From an uncultured Lachnospiraceae bacterium (GTDB lineage: Bacteria; Bacillota; Clostridia; Lachnospirales; Lachnospiraceae): a DNA stretch of 8,389 nt. The position numbers were made by a program, and so were the translations under genes. Where the stretch lies: contig CASGVX010000082.1 in assembly GCA_949346185.1 (NCBI GenBank), forward strand, positions 1 through 8,389, in the 5' to 3' direction. This document shows, piece after piece, positions 1 to 6,176 of this stretch. The notes beneath the pieces are model-generated. The model worked only from the letters and a program-made list of their open reading frames with translations. It did not search any database and was not told where the DNA came from. Position 1 is the first letter of the stretch. The number at the start of each line of letters is the position of its first letter.

Positions 1-70
1 GATGGAGATTCCAGCAAGCAAAATGTGAAGATTTATTTCTTAACAGTTCCTTAGCAGATGATAGAAAGGT
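1..70. other. Leader upstream of frr, no gene supported
   Basis: This short stretch precedes frr and has no convincing coding sequence. Reading frame 1 is open only to a TAG at 52-54 and gives a 17-residue tail that I do not recognise. In many Firmicutes the gene before frr is pyrH (UMP kinase), but these residues do not look like its C-terminus, so I do not call it. I see no clear -35/-10 pair. The AGAAAGG near 63-69 is the probable ribosome-binding region for frr. Confidence 0.4.
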
Positions 71-631
71 ATGGGAAATAAAATGGAACTAGATACTTAT
101 CAGGAGAAAATGAAGAAATCGCTGGATAGCCTGGCGAATGAATACGCTACCATTCGGGCGGGGAGAGCCAATCCCCATGTACTGGATAAGGTGACGGTGG
201 ATTACTACGGACAGCCGACGAATCTGCAGTCCGTGGCGAATATTTCCGTATCGGAGGCTCGCACTTTGGTGATTCAGCCTTGGGAGGCCAGCATGATTAA
301 GGAAATCGAGAAGGCCATCCTTGTCTCTGATTTGGGATTGACGCCAAATAATGACGGGAAGGCGATTCGCCTGACATTTCCGGAATTGACGGAGGAGAGG
401 CGCAAGGAGCTGGTGAAGGATATCAAGAAAAAGGGAGAGAATGCCAAGGTGGCTGTCAGGAATATCCGCAGGGATGCCAATGATGCCATGAAGAAGGAGC
501 AGAAAGCCAATGAGATTTCTGAGGATGAATTGAAGTCTGGCGAGGCGGACGTGCAGAAGTTGACAGACGAGTTCATCTCTAAGATTGAACAGATGGTGGA
601 TGACAAGTCAAAGGAAATTATGACAGTGTAG
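71..631 (+). CDS. frr: Ribosome recycling factor
   Basis: RRF acts in the cytoplasm with EF-G to split the post-termination ribosome and release mRNA and tRNA. The 186-residue product matches the family's usual length (about 185). It has the conserved IRAGRANP block (residues 28-35), the YYG segment, an IQPWE motif (68-72), LTPNNDGK (90-97) and the VRNIRRDAND helix (129-138), which carries the arginine region essential for ribosome binding (Arg132 in E. coli). The C-terminus is a long helix ending in KSKEIMTV, typical of clostridial RRF. The start is uncertain. The ATG at 71 lies only one base after the AGAAAGG purine run, whereas an in-frame ATG at 83 (182 residues) has better spacing; both give a normal N-terminus. 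The gene is followed by two hairpins before uppS. Identification is firm and only the start is open. Confidence 0.97.
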   Translation: MGNKMELDTYQEKMKKSLDSLANEYATIRAGRANPHVLDKVTVDYYGQPTNLQSVANISVSEARTLVIQPWEASMIKEIEKAILVSDLGLTPNNDGKAIRLTFPELTEERRKELVKDIKKKGENAKVAVRNIRRDANDAMKKEQKANEISEDELKSGEADVQKLTDEFISKIEQMVDDKSKEIMTV

Positions 632-644
632 CAGACTGGATGGC

Positions 645-682
645 AGAGGGATGGATCTTTTGGTCTGTCCCTTTTGCTGTTT
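645..682 (+). terminator. Possible weak terminator/attenuator after frr
   Basis: Bases 645-655 can pair with 664-674, giving up to 11 consecutive pairs (three of them G-U) around an 8-base loop. The core is GGGA with TCCC. A broken T-rich tract, TTTTGCTGTTT (672-682), overlaps and follows the 3' arm. The position, 13 bases after the frr stop, suits an intrinsic terminator or attenuator. The stem is only moderately stable and the T tract is interrupted, so partial readthrough into uppS is likely. The pairing was read by eye and no energy was calculated. Confidence 0.35.
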
Positions 683-694
683 GGCCGGCATGAT

Positions 695-729
695 TTCCCC
701 CTTAAGAAATCCATAGTTTTCAGGGGGAG
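695..729 (+). other. G/C-rich hairpin in frr-uppS gap
   Basis: TTCCCCCT (695-702) pairs with AGGGGGAG (722-729). After a three-base bulge (703-705), GAAA (706-709) pairs with TTTC (718-721) around an 8-base loop. That is 12 pairs with one G-U at the base. No T tract follows, so it is not a standard terminator. It could be an RNA processing or stabilising element, or a partner of the hairpin just upstream, and it lies about 45 bases before the uppS start. Function is unknown. Confidence 0.4.
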
Positions 730-763
730 CCATGGGGCGCAGCATTACCACAATGAGAAAATG

Positions 764-770
764 AGGAGAG
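764..770 (+). promoter_or_regulatory. Ribosome-binding site of uppS
   Basis: AGGAGAG lies four bases before the ATG at 775 (the AGGAG core is six bases away). This is a strong Shine-Dalgarno match and fixes the uppS start. Confidence 0.75.
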
Positions 771-774
771 TCAA

Positions 775-1488
775 ATGTCTGATGAAAATAGAGGGATTCC
801 CCGGCATGTGGCCATCATTCTGGACGGAAACGGAAGGTGGGCGAAGAAGCGTTTTCTGCCTAGAAATGCAGGGCATGCGGCGGGGAGTAAAAATGTGGAG
901 AAAATCTGCAAGGCGGCATGGGATATGGGCATTGAGTATGTGACGATGTATGCCTTCTCCACGGAGAACTGGGCAAGGCCAAAGGGGGAAGTGGATGCGC
1001 TGATGAAGCTGCTGCACCAGTACCTGTCGGACTGCTTGAAGACCAGCAAGAAAAATAATATGCAGGTGCGGGTCATCGGGGATATCACCCGGCTGGAACC
1101 GGATTTGCAGGAGCGCATTCGGGAACTGGAGGAGTTCTCGGCTGGGAATACGGGATTGCATTTTCAGGTGGCGTTAAACTATGGCAGTCGGGATGAGATG
1201 CGCCGTGGCATAAAACGGCTGGCCATGGATGTGAGGGAGGGGAGCCTGTCCCCGGAGGAGATTACCGAGGAGGTGATTGGCGACTATCTGGATACCAGAG
1301 GGATTCCGGATCCGGATTTGATGATACGCACCAGCGGGGAGCAGCGACTCTCCAATTATCTGTTATGGCAGATGGCCTACACGGAGTTATATTTCACAGA
1401 TGTGCTGTGGCCGGATTTTGATGCCGGGGAACTGGAGCGGGCGGTGGCCTTCTACCAGGGAAGGGATCGTCGATTTGGCGGGGTATAA
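775..1488 (+). CDS. uppS: Isoprenyl (undecaprenyl diphosphate) synthase
   Basis: This cis-prenyltransferase adds isopentenyl diphosphate units to farnesyl diphosphate to make undecaprenyl diphosphate, the precursor of the lipid carrier for peptidoglycan and other wall polymers. It works in the cytoplasm at the membrane face. The 237-residue length is normal for the family. LDGNGRWAK (16-24) holds the catalytic Asp17. An R-x-x-GH pair follows at 30-34, then FSTENW (61-66) and the signature RTSGEQRLSN (185-194), which binds the incoming isopentenyl diphosphate. Glu204 in AYTELYF is the conserved magnesium-site glutamate. The gene ends directly against cdsA, which implies translational coupling. 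The neighbours dxr and ispG make its substrates through the MEP pathway. Chain length cannot be read from the sequence, so C55 is assumed from the family and context. Confidence 0.97.
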   Translation: MSDENRGIPRHVAIILDGNGRWAKKRFLPRNAGHAAGSKNVEKICKAAWDMGIEYVTMYAFSTENWARPKGEVDALMKLLHQYLSDCLKTSKKNNMQVRVIGDITRLEPDLQERIRELEEFSAGNTGLHFQVALNYGSRDEMRRGIKRLAMDVREGSLSPEEITEEVIGDYLDTRGIPDPDLMIRTSGEQRLSNYLLWQMAYTELYFTDVLWPDFDAGELERAVAFYQGRDRRFGGV

Positions 1489-1498
1489 ATGGAAGAAT

Positions 1499-1503
1499 GG
1501 AGA
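1499..1503 (+). promoter_or_regulatory. Ribosome-binding site deciding the cdsA start
   Basis: GGAGA sits six bases before the ATG at 1510. The alternative ATG at 1489 directly follows the uppS stop and has only a weak G-rich upstream stretch inside uppS. This favours 1510. Confidence 0.6.
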
Positions 1504-1509
1504 ATAGAG

Positions 1510-2349
1510 ATGTTTCGTACGAGATTATTGAGTGGAATTGTTTTGATGGCAATCGCCATTGCGTCCTTGGTTTATGGTGGCTACGTGCTCTTCGGGCTCA
1601 TCATGGCGATTTCCGTGATTGGGCTGTTTGAACTGTATCGCACGGTAGGGATGGAGAAGTCTTTGCCGGCAGTGGCGGGCTATCTGTCCAGCATTGTGCT
1701 GGATGTGCTCTTATTGAACAGAGCTAGCCTGCTCACGGACACCACGGAAAATGCCATCCGATATGCTAAGTATCATGAGTATATTATTCTGTGGCTGGTG
1801 CTCACGCTGATTGTCTTTATGGCTATGTATGTCATCGCCTATCCAAAGTACCATGCGAACCAGATTACCATGCTGGTGTTCGGGCTGATTTACGTGACGG
1901 TGATGCTTTCCTTCGTGTTCCGCCTCCGCTATGTGGAGAATGGCATACTCTACGTGTGGCTGATCTTTATCGGCGCATGGGGGTCTGACACTTGCGCCTA
2001 CTGCGTGGGAAAGCTTCTGGGAAAGCACAAGATGCCCTCGGAACTCAGTCCGAATAAGACCATTGAGGGGTGTGCGGGCGGCGTAATTGGCGCGGCGCTG
2101 ATTGGATTTCTCTTTGCCCTCGCCTTCTTTCAGGATGCCAATTACTGGTGGCAGTTTGCCGTCATCGGCGGCGTGTCTTCGGTAATTTCCCAGATTGGGG
2201 ATTTGGCGGCTTCTGCCATCAAGAGAAACCATGACATCAAGGATTATGGGAAGCTGATTCCCGGTCACGGCGGGATTCTGGATCGCTTTGACAGCATTAT
2301 CTTTATTTCGCCGATTGTGTATTATTTTGTGATATTTTTTGGACTATAA
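1510..2349 (+). CDS. cdsA: Phosphatidate cytidylyltransferase
   Basis: CdsA is an integral membrane enzyme that joins CTP and phosphatidic acid to form CDP-diacylglycerol, the branch point for bacterial phospholipids. From 1510 the protein has 279 residues and begins MFRTRLLSG, the usual start of the family. Starting at the ATG at 1489 would add seven residues, MEEWRIE. It has many hydrophobic spans, a central GAWGSDTCAYCVGKLLGKH block followed by SPNKTIEG, and the complete CDP-diglyceride synthetase signature near the C-terminus (residues 235-261, SAIKR...KD...PGHGGILDRFD), whose acidic residues bind the metals. Adjacency to uppS is common across bacteria, and the start region here overlaps the uppS termination context, so translation is probably coupled. 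No defect is visible. Confidence 0.96.
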   Translation: MFRTRLLSGIVLMAIAIASLVYGGYVLFGLIMAISVIGLFELYRTVGMEKSLPAVAGYLSSIVLDVLLLNRASLLTDTTENAIRYAKYHEYIILWLVLTLIVFMAMYVIAYPKYHANQITMLVFGLIYVTVMLSFVFRLRYVENGILYVWLIFIGAWGSDTCAYCVGKLLGKHKMPSELSPNKTIEGCAGGVIGAALIGFLFALAFFQDANYWWQFAVIGGVSSVISQIGDLAASAIKRNHDIKDYGKLIPGHGGILDRFDSIIFISPIVYYFVIFFGL

Positions 2350-2400
2350 ATACGAGCGGCGCAGCCGTGAATAGTAATATCTTGCATGGAAGTTTAGATT

Positions 2401-2404
2401 GGAG
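2401..2404 (+). promoter_or_regulatory. Ribosome-binding site deciding the dxr start
   Basis: GGAG lies seven bases before the ATG at 2412. The longer reading frame starts at a GTG at 2367 that has no Shine-Dalgarno sequence and sits inside a small CGGC-GCA-GCCG hairpin (2357-2367). Confidence 0.6.
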
Positions 2405-2411
2405 TAGTGTA

Positions 2412-3578
2412 ATGAGAAAAAATATTATGTTGCTGGGTGCCACAGGCTCCATTGGAACCCAGACGCTGGAGGTGGTGCGGGCCAATCCGGAGATGCGGGT
2501 GGTGTCGCTGGCTGCTAGGAGCAGCATTGACTTGTTGGAGCAGCAGGTCAGGGAATTTCTGCCTAAGTTAGTCTGCGTGTATCTAGAGGAAAAGGCCATG
2601 GAGTTGAAAAAACGTCTCTCTGACCTGCCTTCCGTGGAGGTGGTGACCGGCATGGAGGGCATGGTTGCCTGTGCCACTATGGACGAGGGGGACATGGCAG
2701 TGGCTTCCGTGGTGGGGATGATAGGGATTCTCCCGGTGATAGAGGCAATCAAGGCGGGGAAGGATATCGCCTTTGCCAATAAGGAGACATTGGTCACTGC
2801 GGGACATCTCATTATGCCTCTCGTGAGGGAGAAGGGCGTGAAGTTCCTGCCGGTGGACAGCGAGCACGCTGCGATCTTTATGTGTCTGAATGGAGAACAT
2901 AGCAGCGAGGTGGAAAAGATTCTCCTCACGGCTTCCGGGGGGCCCTTTCGGGGAAAGACCCGGGAGCAGCTTCGGGAGGTGACGGTGGAAGATGCCCTGA
3001 ATCATCCCAACTGGTCTATGGGAAAGAAGATTACCATTGATTCCTCTACCATGGTGAACAAGGGGTTGGAGGTGATGGAGGCCAGATGGCTCTTTGATGT
3101 GGATTTCGACAGGATTCAGGTGGTGCTGCAGCCCCAGAGCATTATCCATTCCATGGTGGAATACCGGGACGGGGCGGTGATGGCCCAGATGGGGACGCCG
3201 GATATGCGGCTGCCCATCCAGTATGCCCTGTGCTATCCTGAGCGGCGGCAGCGGATGGGAGAGCCCTTGGATTTTTCCAAGCTTTCAGCCATTTCTTTTG
3301 AGATGCCGGATATGGATACTTTCCGCGGATTGTCTTTGGCCTATGAGGCGGGAAGGACGGGGGGGAGCATGCCTGCGGTGTTCAATGCCGCCAATGAGAA
3401 GGCGGTGGAACTTTTCCTAGAGAGGAAGATTGGATACCTGGCTATGGCGGAAATTCTGGAGGACGCCATGGAGCATCATGATTTGGTGGGGCATCCCTCT
3501 CTGGAGGATATTCTTGCGGTGGAGCGGGATACCCGGGAATATATCGAGGATAGGTGGAAAGAATTGCAAAGCCGGTAA
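2412..3578 (+). CDS. dxr: 1-deoxy-D-xylulose 5-phosphate reductoisomerase
   Basis: DXR converts 1-deoxy-D-xylulose 5-phosphate to 2-C-methyl-D-erythritol 4-phosphate with NADPH, the committed step of MEP isoprenoid synthesis in the cytoplasm. The 388-residue product starts MRKNIMLLGATGSIG, which places the NADPH-binding GxTGxxG at residues 9-15. Translation from the GTG at 2367 would add 15 unconserved residues. ANKETLV and PVDSEHAAIF follow, with metal ligands Asp149 and Glu151. Further on are TASGGPFRG and HPNWSMGKKITIDSSTMVNKGLEVMEA, which holds the third metal ligand Glu220 (E231 in E. coli) and the phosphate-binding Ser, Asn and Lys. PQSIIHSMVEY and MGTPDMRLPIQYAL complete the family pattern. 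All catalytic residues I can place are intact. It sits between lipid genes and a membrane protease, with ispG two genes downstream in the same pathway. Confidence 0.97.
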   Translation: MRKNIMLLGATGSIGTQTLEVVRANPEMRVVSLAARSSIDLLEQQVREFLPKLVCVYLEEKAMELKKRLSDLPSVEVVTGMEGMVACATMDEGDMAVASVVGMIGILPVIEAIKAGKDIAFANKETLVTAGHLIMPLVREKGVKFLPVDSEHAAIFMCLNGEHSSEVEKILLTASGGPFRGKTREQLREVTVEDALNHPNWSMGKKITIDSSTMVNKGLEVMEARWLFDVDFDRIQVVLQPQSIIHSMVEYRDGAVMAQMGTPDMRLPIQYALCYPERRQRMGEPLDFSKLSAISFEMPDMDTFRGLSLAYEAGRTGGSMPAVFNAANEKAVELFLERKIGYLAMAEILEDAMEHHDLVGHPSLEDILAVERDTREYIEDRWKELQSR

Positions 3579-3588
3579 AAAATCCGGC
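3571..3588 (+). other. Small inverted repeat over the dxr stop codon
   Basis: GCCGG (3571-3575) and CCGGC (3584-3588) form a 5-pair stem around an 8-base A-rich loop that contains the dxr TAA stop. No T tract follows, so I do not read it as a terminator. It may be incidental. Confidence 0.25.
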
Positions 3589-3688
3589 AAAGAGATTCTG
3601 GATTAGTAACAGAGAAAAGCCGATGGTAGCAAATAAGAGAAGCATGGGATCAGATATTATTTTTGATGATATAGAATTGAGGTAATTT
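3579..3688. other. dxr-rseP intergenic leader
   Basis: This 110-base gap becomes A/T-rich toward rseP. ATATTAT (3654-3660) can pair with ATGATAT (3666-3672) around TTTTG, with one G-U, as a weak hairpin just upstream of the Shine-Dalgarno sequence GAGG (3679-3682), which is six bases before the ATG at 3689. TATTAT and TATAGA could be -10 elements, but I find no matching -35, so no promoter is called. Confidence 0.35.
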
Positions 3689-5050
3689 ATGAATATTGTT
3701 GTTGCATTGCTGATATTTACTGTGATTGTAGTGGCGCACGAGTTTGGACACTTTCTGCTGGCGAAGAAGAATGGCGTGGGGGTTCCGGAATTTTCCGTGG
3801 GAATGGGTCCTAGGATTATTACTGTGGCAAAGACTTCCGAAGGCTTTCGGTGCAAGTTATTCTGCTCCCAGAAGGCTTTTGAGGGAGAGGAGGTTTGGCA
3901 GGATGTGACCAAGTATTCTTGGAAATTGCTGCCTATTGGCGGTTCCTGTGCCATGGTGGGGGAGGACGAGGACAACGATTCCGAGGAGTCCTTCAATGCC
4001 AAGGGAAAGTGGGCCAGATTTTCTATCGTATTTGCAGGGCCTTTGTTCAATTTCATTCTCGCCTTTCTATTCTCCATCATTATATTGGCAAATAGTGGAA
4101 TTGATTTCCCTATCGTGAGGTATCTTTATGACAACCAGCCGGCGAAGCTGGCGGGCATTGAGGTGGGAGACGAGGTTAAGAGCATCAATGGCCATCATAT
4201 TTCTATCGGCAGGGAGATTGACACCTATCTCCAACTGCATCCGCTGACGGGAGATGAGATTGACGTGGTGGTGGATCGGGATGGCAAGGAGAAGACCATC
4301 AAGGTGAATCCCAATTATGAAACCTATCTTTTTGGCTTCTCTTATGCGCCGAACAAGATGGATAACACCAAGATTTCTGCTATTTCTGAGGGAAAGCCTT
4401 TCGAGAAGGCCGGCATCAAGGTGGGGGATGTGATTTTGTCCGTCAATGGCACCAAGGTTTCCAATGGGGAAGAATTGAAGCTTACCATGGAGAAGAACAA
4501 CGCCAATGGCTCTGAGATTGTCTTCGAGATTGCCCGGGATGGCCAGGCCAAATCCTATACCGTCAAGCCCGAGCCTTATAAGACAAAGACGTTGGGGCTC
4601 TTTGCCGCTGAGCGTGTCAAGGGGCAGAATGCCATCAATATTTTGAAATATAGCGTGGTGGAAGTGAAATATTGGATTGAGACCACTGTGGCCAGCCTGG
4701 GGCAGCTGATTACGGGAAAGCTTAGCGTGAAAGACCTGTCCGGCCCGGTGGGCATTGTGGATACGGTGGGGAACGTGATTGAGGAGAGCAGCCAGATTGG
4801 CATGAGCGAGATGCTTCTGGATATCCTGTATATGTCTGTGCTGTTAAGTGCCAACCTGGGAGTGATGAACCTTCTTCCCCTGCCGGCACTGGATGGCGGG
4901 CGGCTGCTGTTCATTGTCATAGAGGCTATCCGGCGTAAGCCCATTGACAAGGATAAGGAAGGGTATGTGCATTTTGCGGGCTTTGTGCTCCTGATGCTCC
5001 TGATGGTAGTGGTCATGTATAATGACATTGCCAGGATATTTAGCAGGTAA
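3689..5050 (+). CDS. rseP: RseP/RasP-type site-2 metalloprotease
   Basis: Site-2 proteases cut transmembrane segments within the membrane. Members in Firmicutes process anti-sigma factors and leftover signal peptides. The 453-residue protein has HEFGH (17-21), the zinc HExxH site, in the first membrane helix, and NLLPLPALDG (394-403) with the third ligand Asp402 in a later helix. Hydrophobic spans lie near 1-16, 111-134, 376-400 and 428-445. The GP-x-x-NF motif follows at 117-122. Two PDZ-like domains occupy roughly 140-207 and 226-293, each with an AGI-x-VGD turn and a VNG or ING loop. Two PDZ domains resemble E. coli RseP more than one-PDZ RasP of Bacillus. An extra segment of about 20-25 residues (45-72) with Cys55 and Cys59 precedes KYSWKLLPIGG. 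The family is certain. The actual substrate is unknown, and no anti-sigma gene lies in the window. Confidence 0.95.
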   Translation: MNIVVALLIFTVIVVAHEFGHFLLAKKNGVGVPEFSVGMGPRIITVAKTSEGFRCKLFCSQKAFEGEEVWQDVTKYSWKLLPIGGSCAMVGEDEDNDSEESFNAKGKWARFSIVFAGPLFNFILAFLFSIIILANSGIDFPIVRYLYDNQPAKLAGIEVGDEVKSINGHHISIGREIDTYLQLHPLTGDEIDVVVDRDGKEKTIKVNPNYETYLFGFSYAPNKMDNTKISAISEGKPFEKAGIKVGDVILSVNGTKVSNGEELKLTMEKNNANGSEIVFEIARDGQAKSYTVKPEPYKTKTLGLFAAERVKGQNAINILKYSVVEVKYWIETTVASLGQLITGKLSVKDLSGPVGIVDTVGNVIEESSQIGMSEMLLDILYMSVLLSANLGVMNLLPLPALDGGRLLFIVIEAIRRKPIDKDKEGYVHFAGFVLLMLLMVVVMYNDIARIFSR

Positions 5051-5060
5051 AGGGAAACGT

Positions 5061-5069
5061 AAAGGAGGG
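5061..5069 (+). promoter_or_regulatory. Very strong ribosome-binding site of ispG
   Basis: AAAGGAGGG is an almost full anti-16S match. Its AGGAGG core is six bases before the ATG at 5075, the best Shine-Dalgarno sequence in the window, which suggests efficient translation of ispG. Confidence 0.8.
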
Positions 5070-5074
5070 AGAAG

Positions 5075-6145
5075 ATGTCGAAGATGGCGAGAGAAAGTAC
5101 GAGGGCAATTCAGATTGGAAATTGTATCATTGGCGGGGGACATCCCATCGCCATCCAATCTATGACGAATACGAAGACGGAGGATGTGGCAGCTACGGTG
5201 GCCCAGATTCTGGAATTAGAGCAGGCGGGATGCGAGATTATCCGTTGCGCTGTGCCCACTATGGAGGCGGCAGGAGCCCTGTCTGAAATCAAGAGGCAGA
5301 TTCATATCCCCTTGGTGGCGGATATTCATTTTGATTACCGTCTTGCCATTGCCGCCATGGAGCATGGGGCTGATAAGATTCGCATCAATCCGGGGAATAT
5401 TGGCTCTAGGGAGCGGGTACAGGCCGTGGTGGATGTGGCGAAGGAGCGGCGCATTCCCATCCGTGTGGGGGTCAATAGCGGCTCCTTGGAGAAAGAACTT
5501 GTGGAAAAGTATGGAAGGGTGACGGCGGAGGGGCTGGTGGAGAGTGCCTTGGACAAGGTGCGCATGGTGGAGGAGATGGGCTATGACCAGATGGTCATTA
5601 GCATCAAGTCCTCTGATGTGCTGATGTGCATCAAAGCCCACGAACTGATTGCCGAAAAGACAGACTATCCCCTTCATGTGGGGATTACGGAGTCCGGCTC
5701 CGTGCTGACGGGGAGCATGAAGTCTGCCATTGGCTTGGGAAATATTCTGTATCAGGGAATCGGCGATACCATTCGAGTATCCCTCACGGGAGATCCGGTG
5801 GAGGAAGTACGGGCGGCGAAACTGATCTTGAAAACTTTGGGGCTGAGAAAGGGTGGCGTTACCGTGGTGTCCTGCCCTACCTGTGGCCGCACCCAGATTG
5901 ACTTAATAGGCTTGGCGGGACAAGTGGAAGAGATGGTCAGGGATATGGACTTGGATATCAAGGTGGCGGTGATGGGCTGCGTGGTCAATGGCCCCGGGGA
6001 AGCTAGGGAGGCTGATTTGGGCATTGCCGGGGGAAAGGGAGAAGGCCTGGTGATGAGAAAGGGCGAGGTGCTGAGAAAAGTGCCTGAGGCAGAGCTGCTG
6101 CAGGCATTGAAGGAGGAACTGGAACGAATGGTAACATGTGAATGA
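5075..6145 (+). CDS. ispG: 4-hydroxy-3-methylbut-2-enyl diphosphate synthase (flavodoxin/ferredoxin)
   Basis: IspG (GcpE) is the penultimate MEP-pathway enzyme. It reductively opens methylerythritol cyclodiphosphate to HMBPP using a [4Fe-4S] cluster and electrons from flavodoxin or ferredoxin. The 356-residue length is normal for the two-domain bacterial form. GGHPIAIQSMTNTKTEDV (21-38) opens the TIM barrel, which also shows VADIHFDYRLA (81-91) and KIRINPGNIG (101-110). The C-terminal cluster domain has CPTCGRTQIDL with Cys267 and Cys270, then GCVVNGPGEA with Cys302 and Glu309. These are the four cluster ligands, with the same spacing as E. coli C270, C273, C305 and E312. It starts 24 bases after rseP, so co-transcription is expected. 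The oxygen-sensitive cluster fits an anaerobic host but does not prove it. Confidence 0.97.
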   Translation: MSKMARESTRAIQIGNCIIGGGHPIAIQSMTNTKTEDVAATVAQILELEQAGCEIIRCAVPTMEAAGALSEIKRQIHIPLVADIHFDYRLAIAAMEHGADKIRINPGNIGSRERVQAVVDVAKERRIPIRVGVNSGSLEKELVEKYGRVTAEGLVESALDKVRMVEEMGYDQMVISIKSSDVLMCIKAHELIAEKTDYPLHVGITESGSVLTGSMKSAIGLGNILYQGIGDTIRVSLTGDPVEEVRAAKLILKTLGLRKGGVTVVSCPTCGRTQIDLIGLAGQVEEMVRDMDLDIKVAVMGCVVNGPGEAREADLGIAGGKGEGLVMRKGEVLRKVPEAELLQALKEELERMVTCE

Positions 6146-6161
6146 ATGTTACAAATGCTAC

Positions 6162-6168
6162 AAAGGTG
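6162..6168 (+). promoter_or_regulatory. Ribosome-binding site of polC
   Basis: AAAGGTG lies eight bases before the ATG at 6177 and supports that start. The gap from ispG is only 31 bases and holds no terminator-like structure. Confidence 0.6.
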
Positions 6169-6176
6169 TGTGCCAT

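Noticed and set aside
674..943. 89-codon plus-strand frame overlapping the uppS start
   Set aside because: It mostly overlaps uppS in another frame, begins inside the hairpin region, and its translation looks like off-frame sequence.
2367..2411. GTG start at 2367 for a 403-residue DXR
   Set aside because: The 15 extra residues are not part of the family, the GTG has no Shine-Dalgarno sequence, and the ATG at 2412 has one and starts directly before the Rossmann motif.
3359..3365. Seven-G run in dxr as a phase-variation switch
   Set aside because: It falls in conserved coding sequence with an intact frame. A single G run in a G-rich gene is weak evidence for switching.
3571..3588. Intrinsic terminator after dxr
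   Set aside because: The stem has only five pairs and no T tract follows; downstream genes keep the same strand and close spacing.
3442..4080. 212-codon minus-strand frame across the dxr-rseP junction
   Set aside because: It is antisense to two well-supported genes, and its translation shows no recognisable domain or ribosome-binding site.
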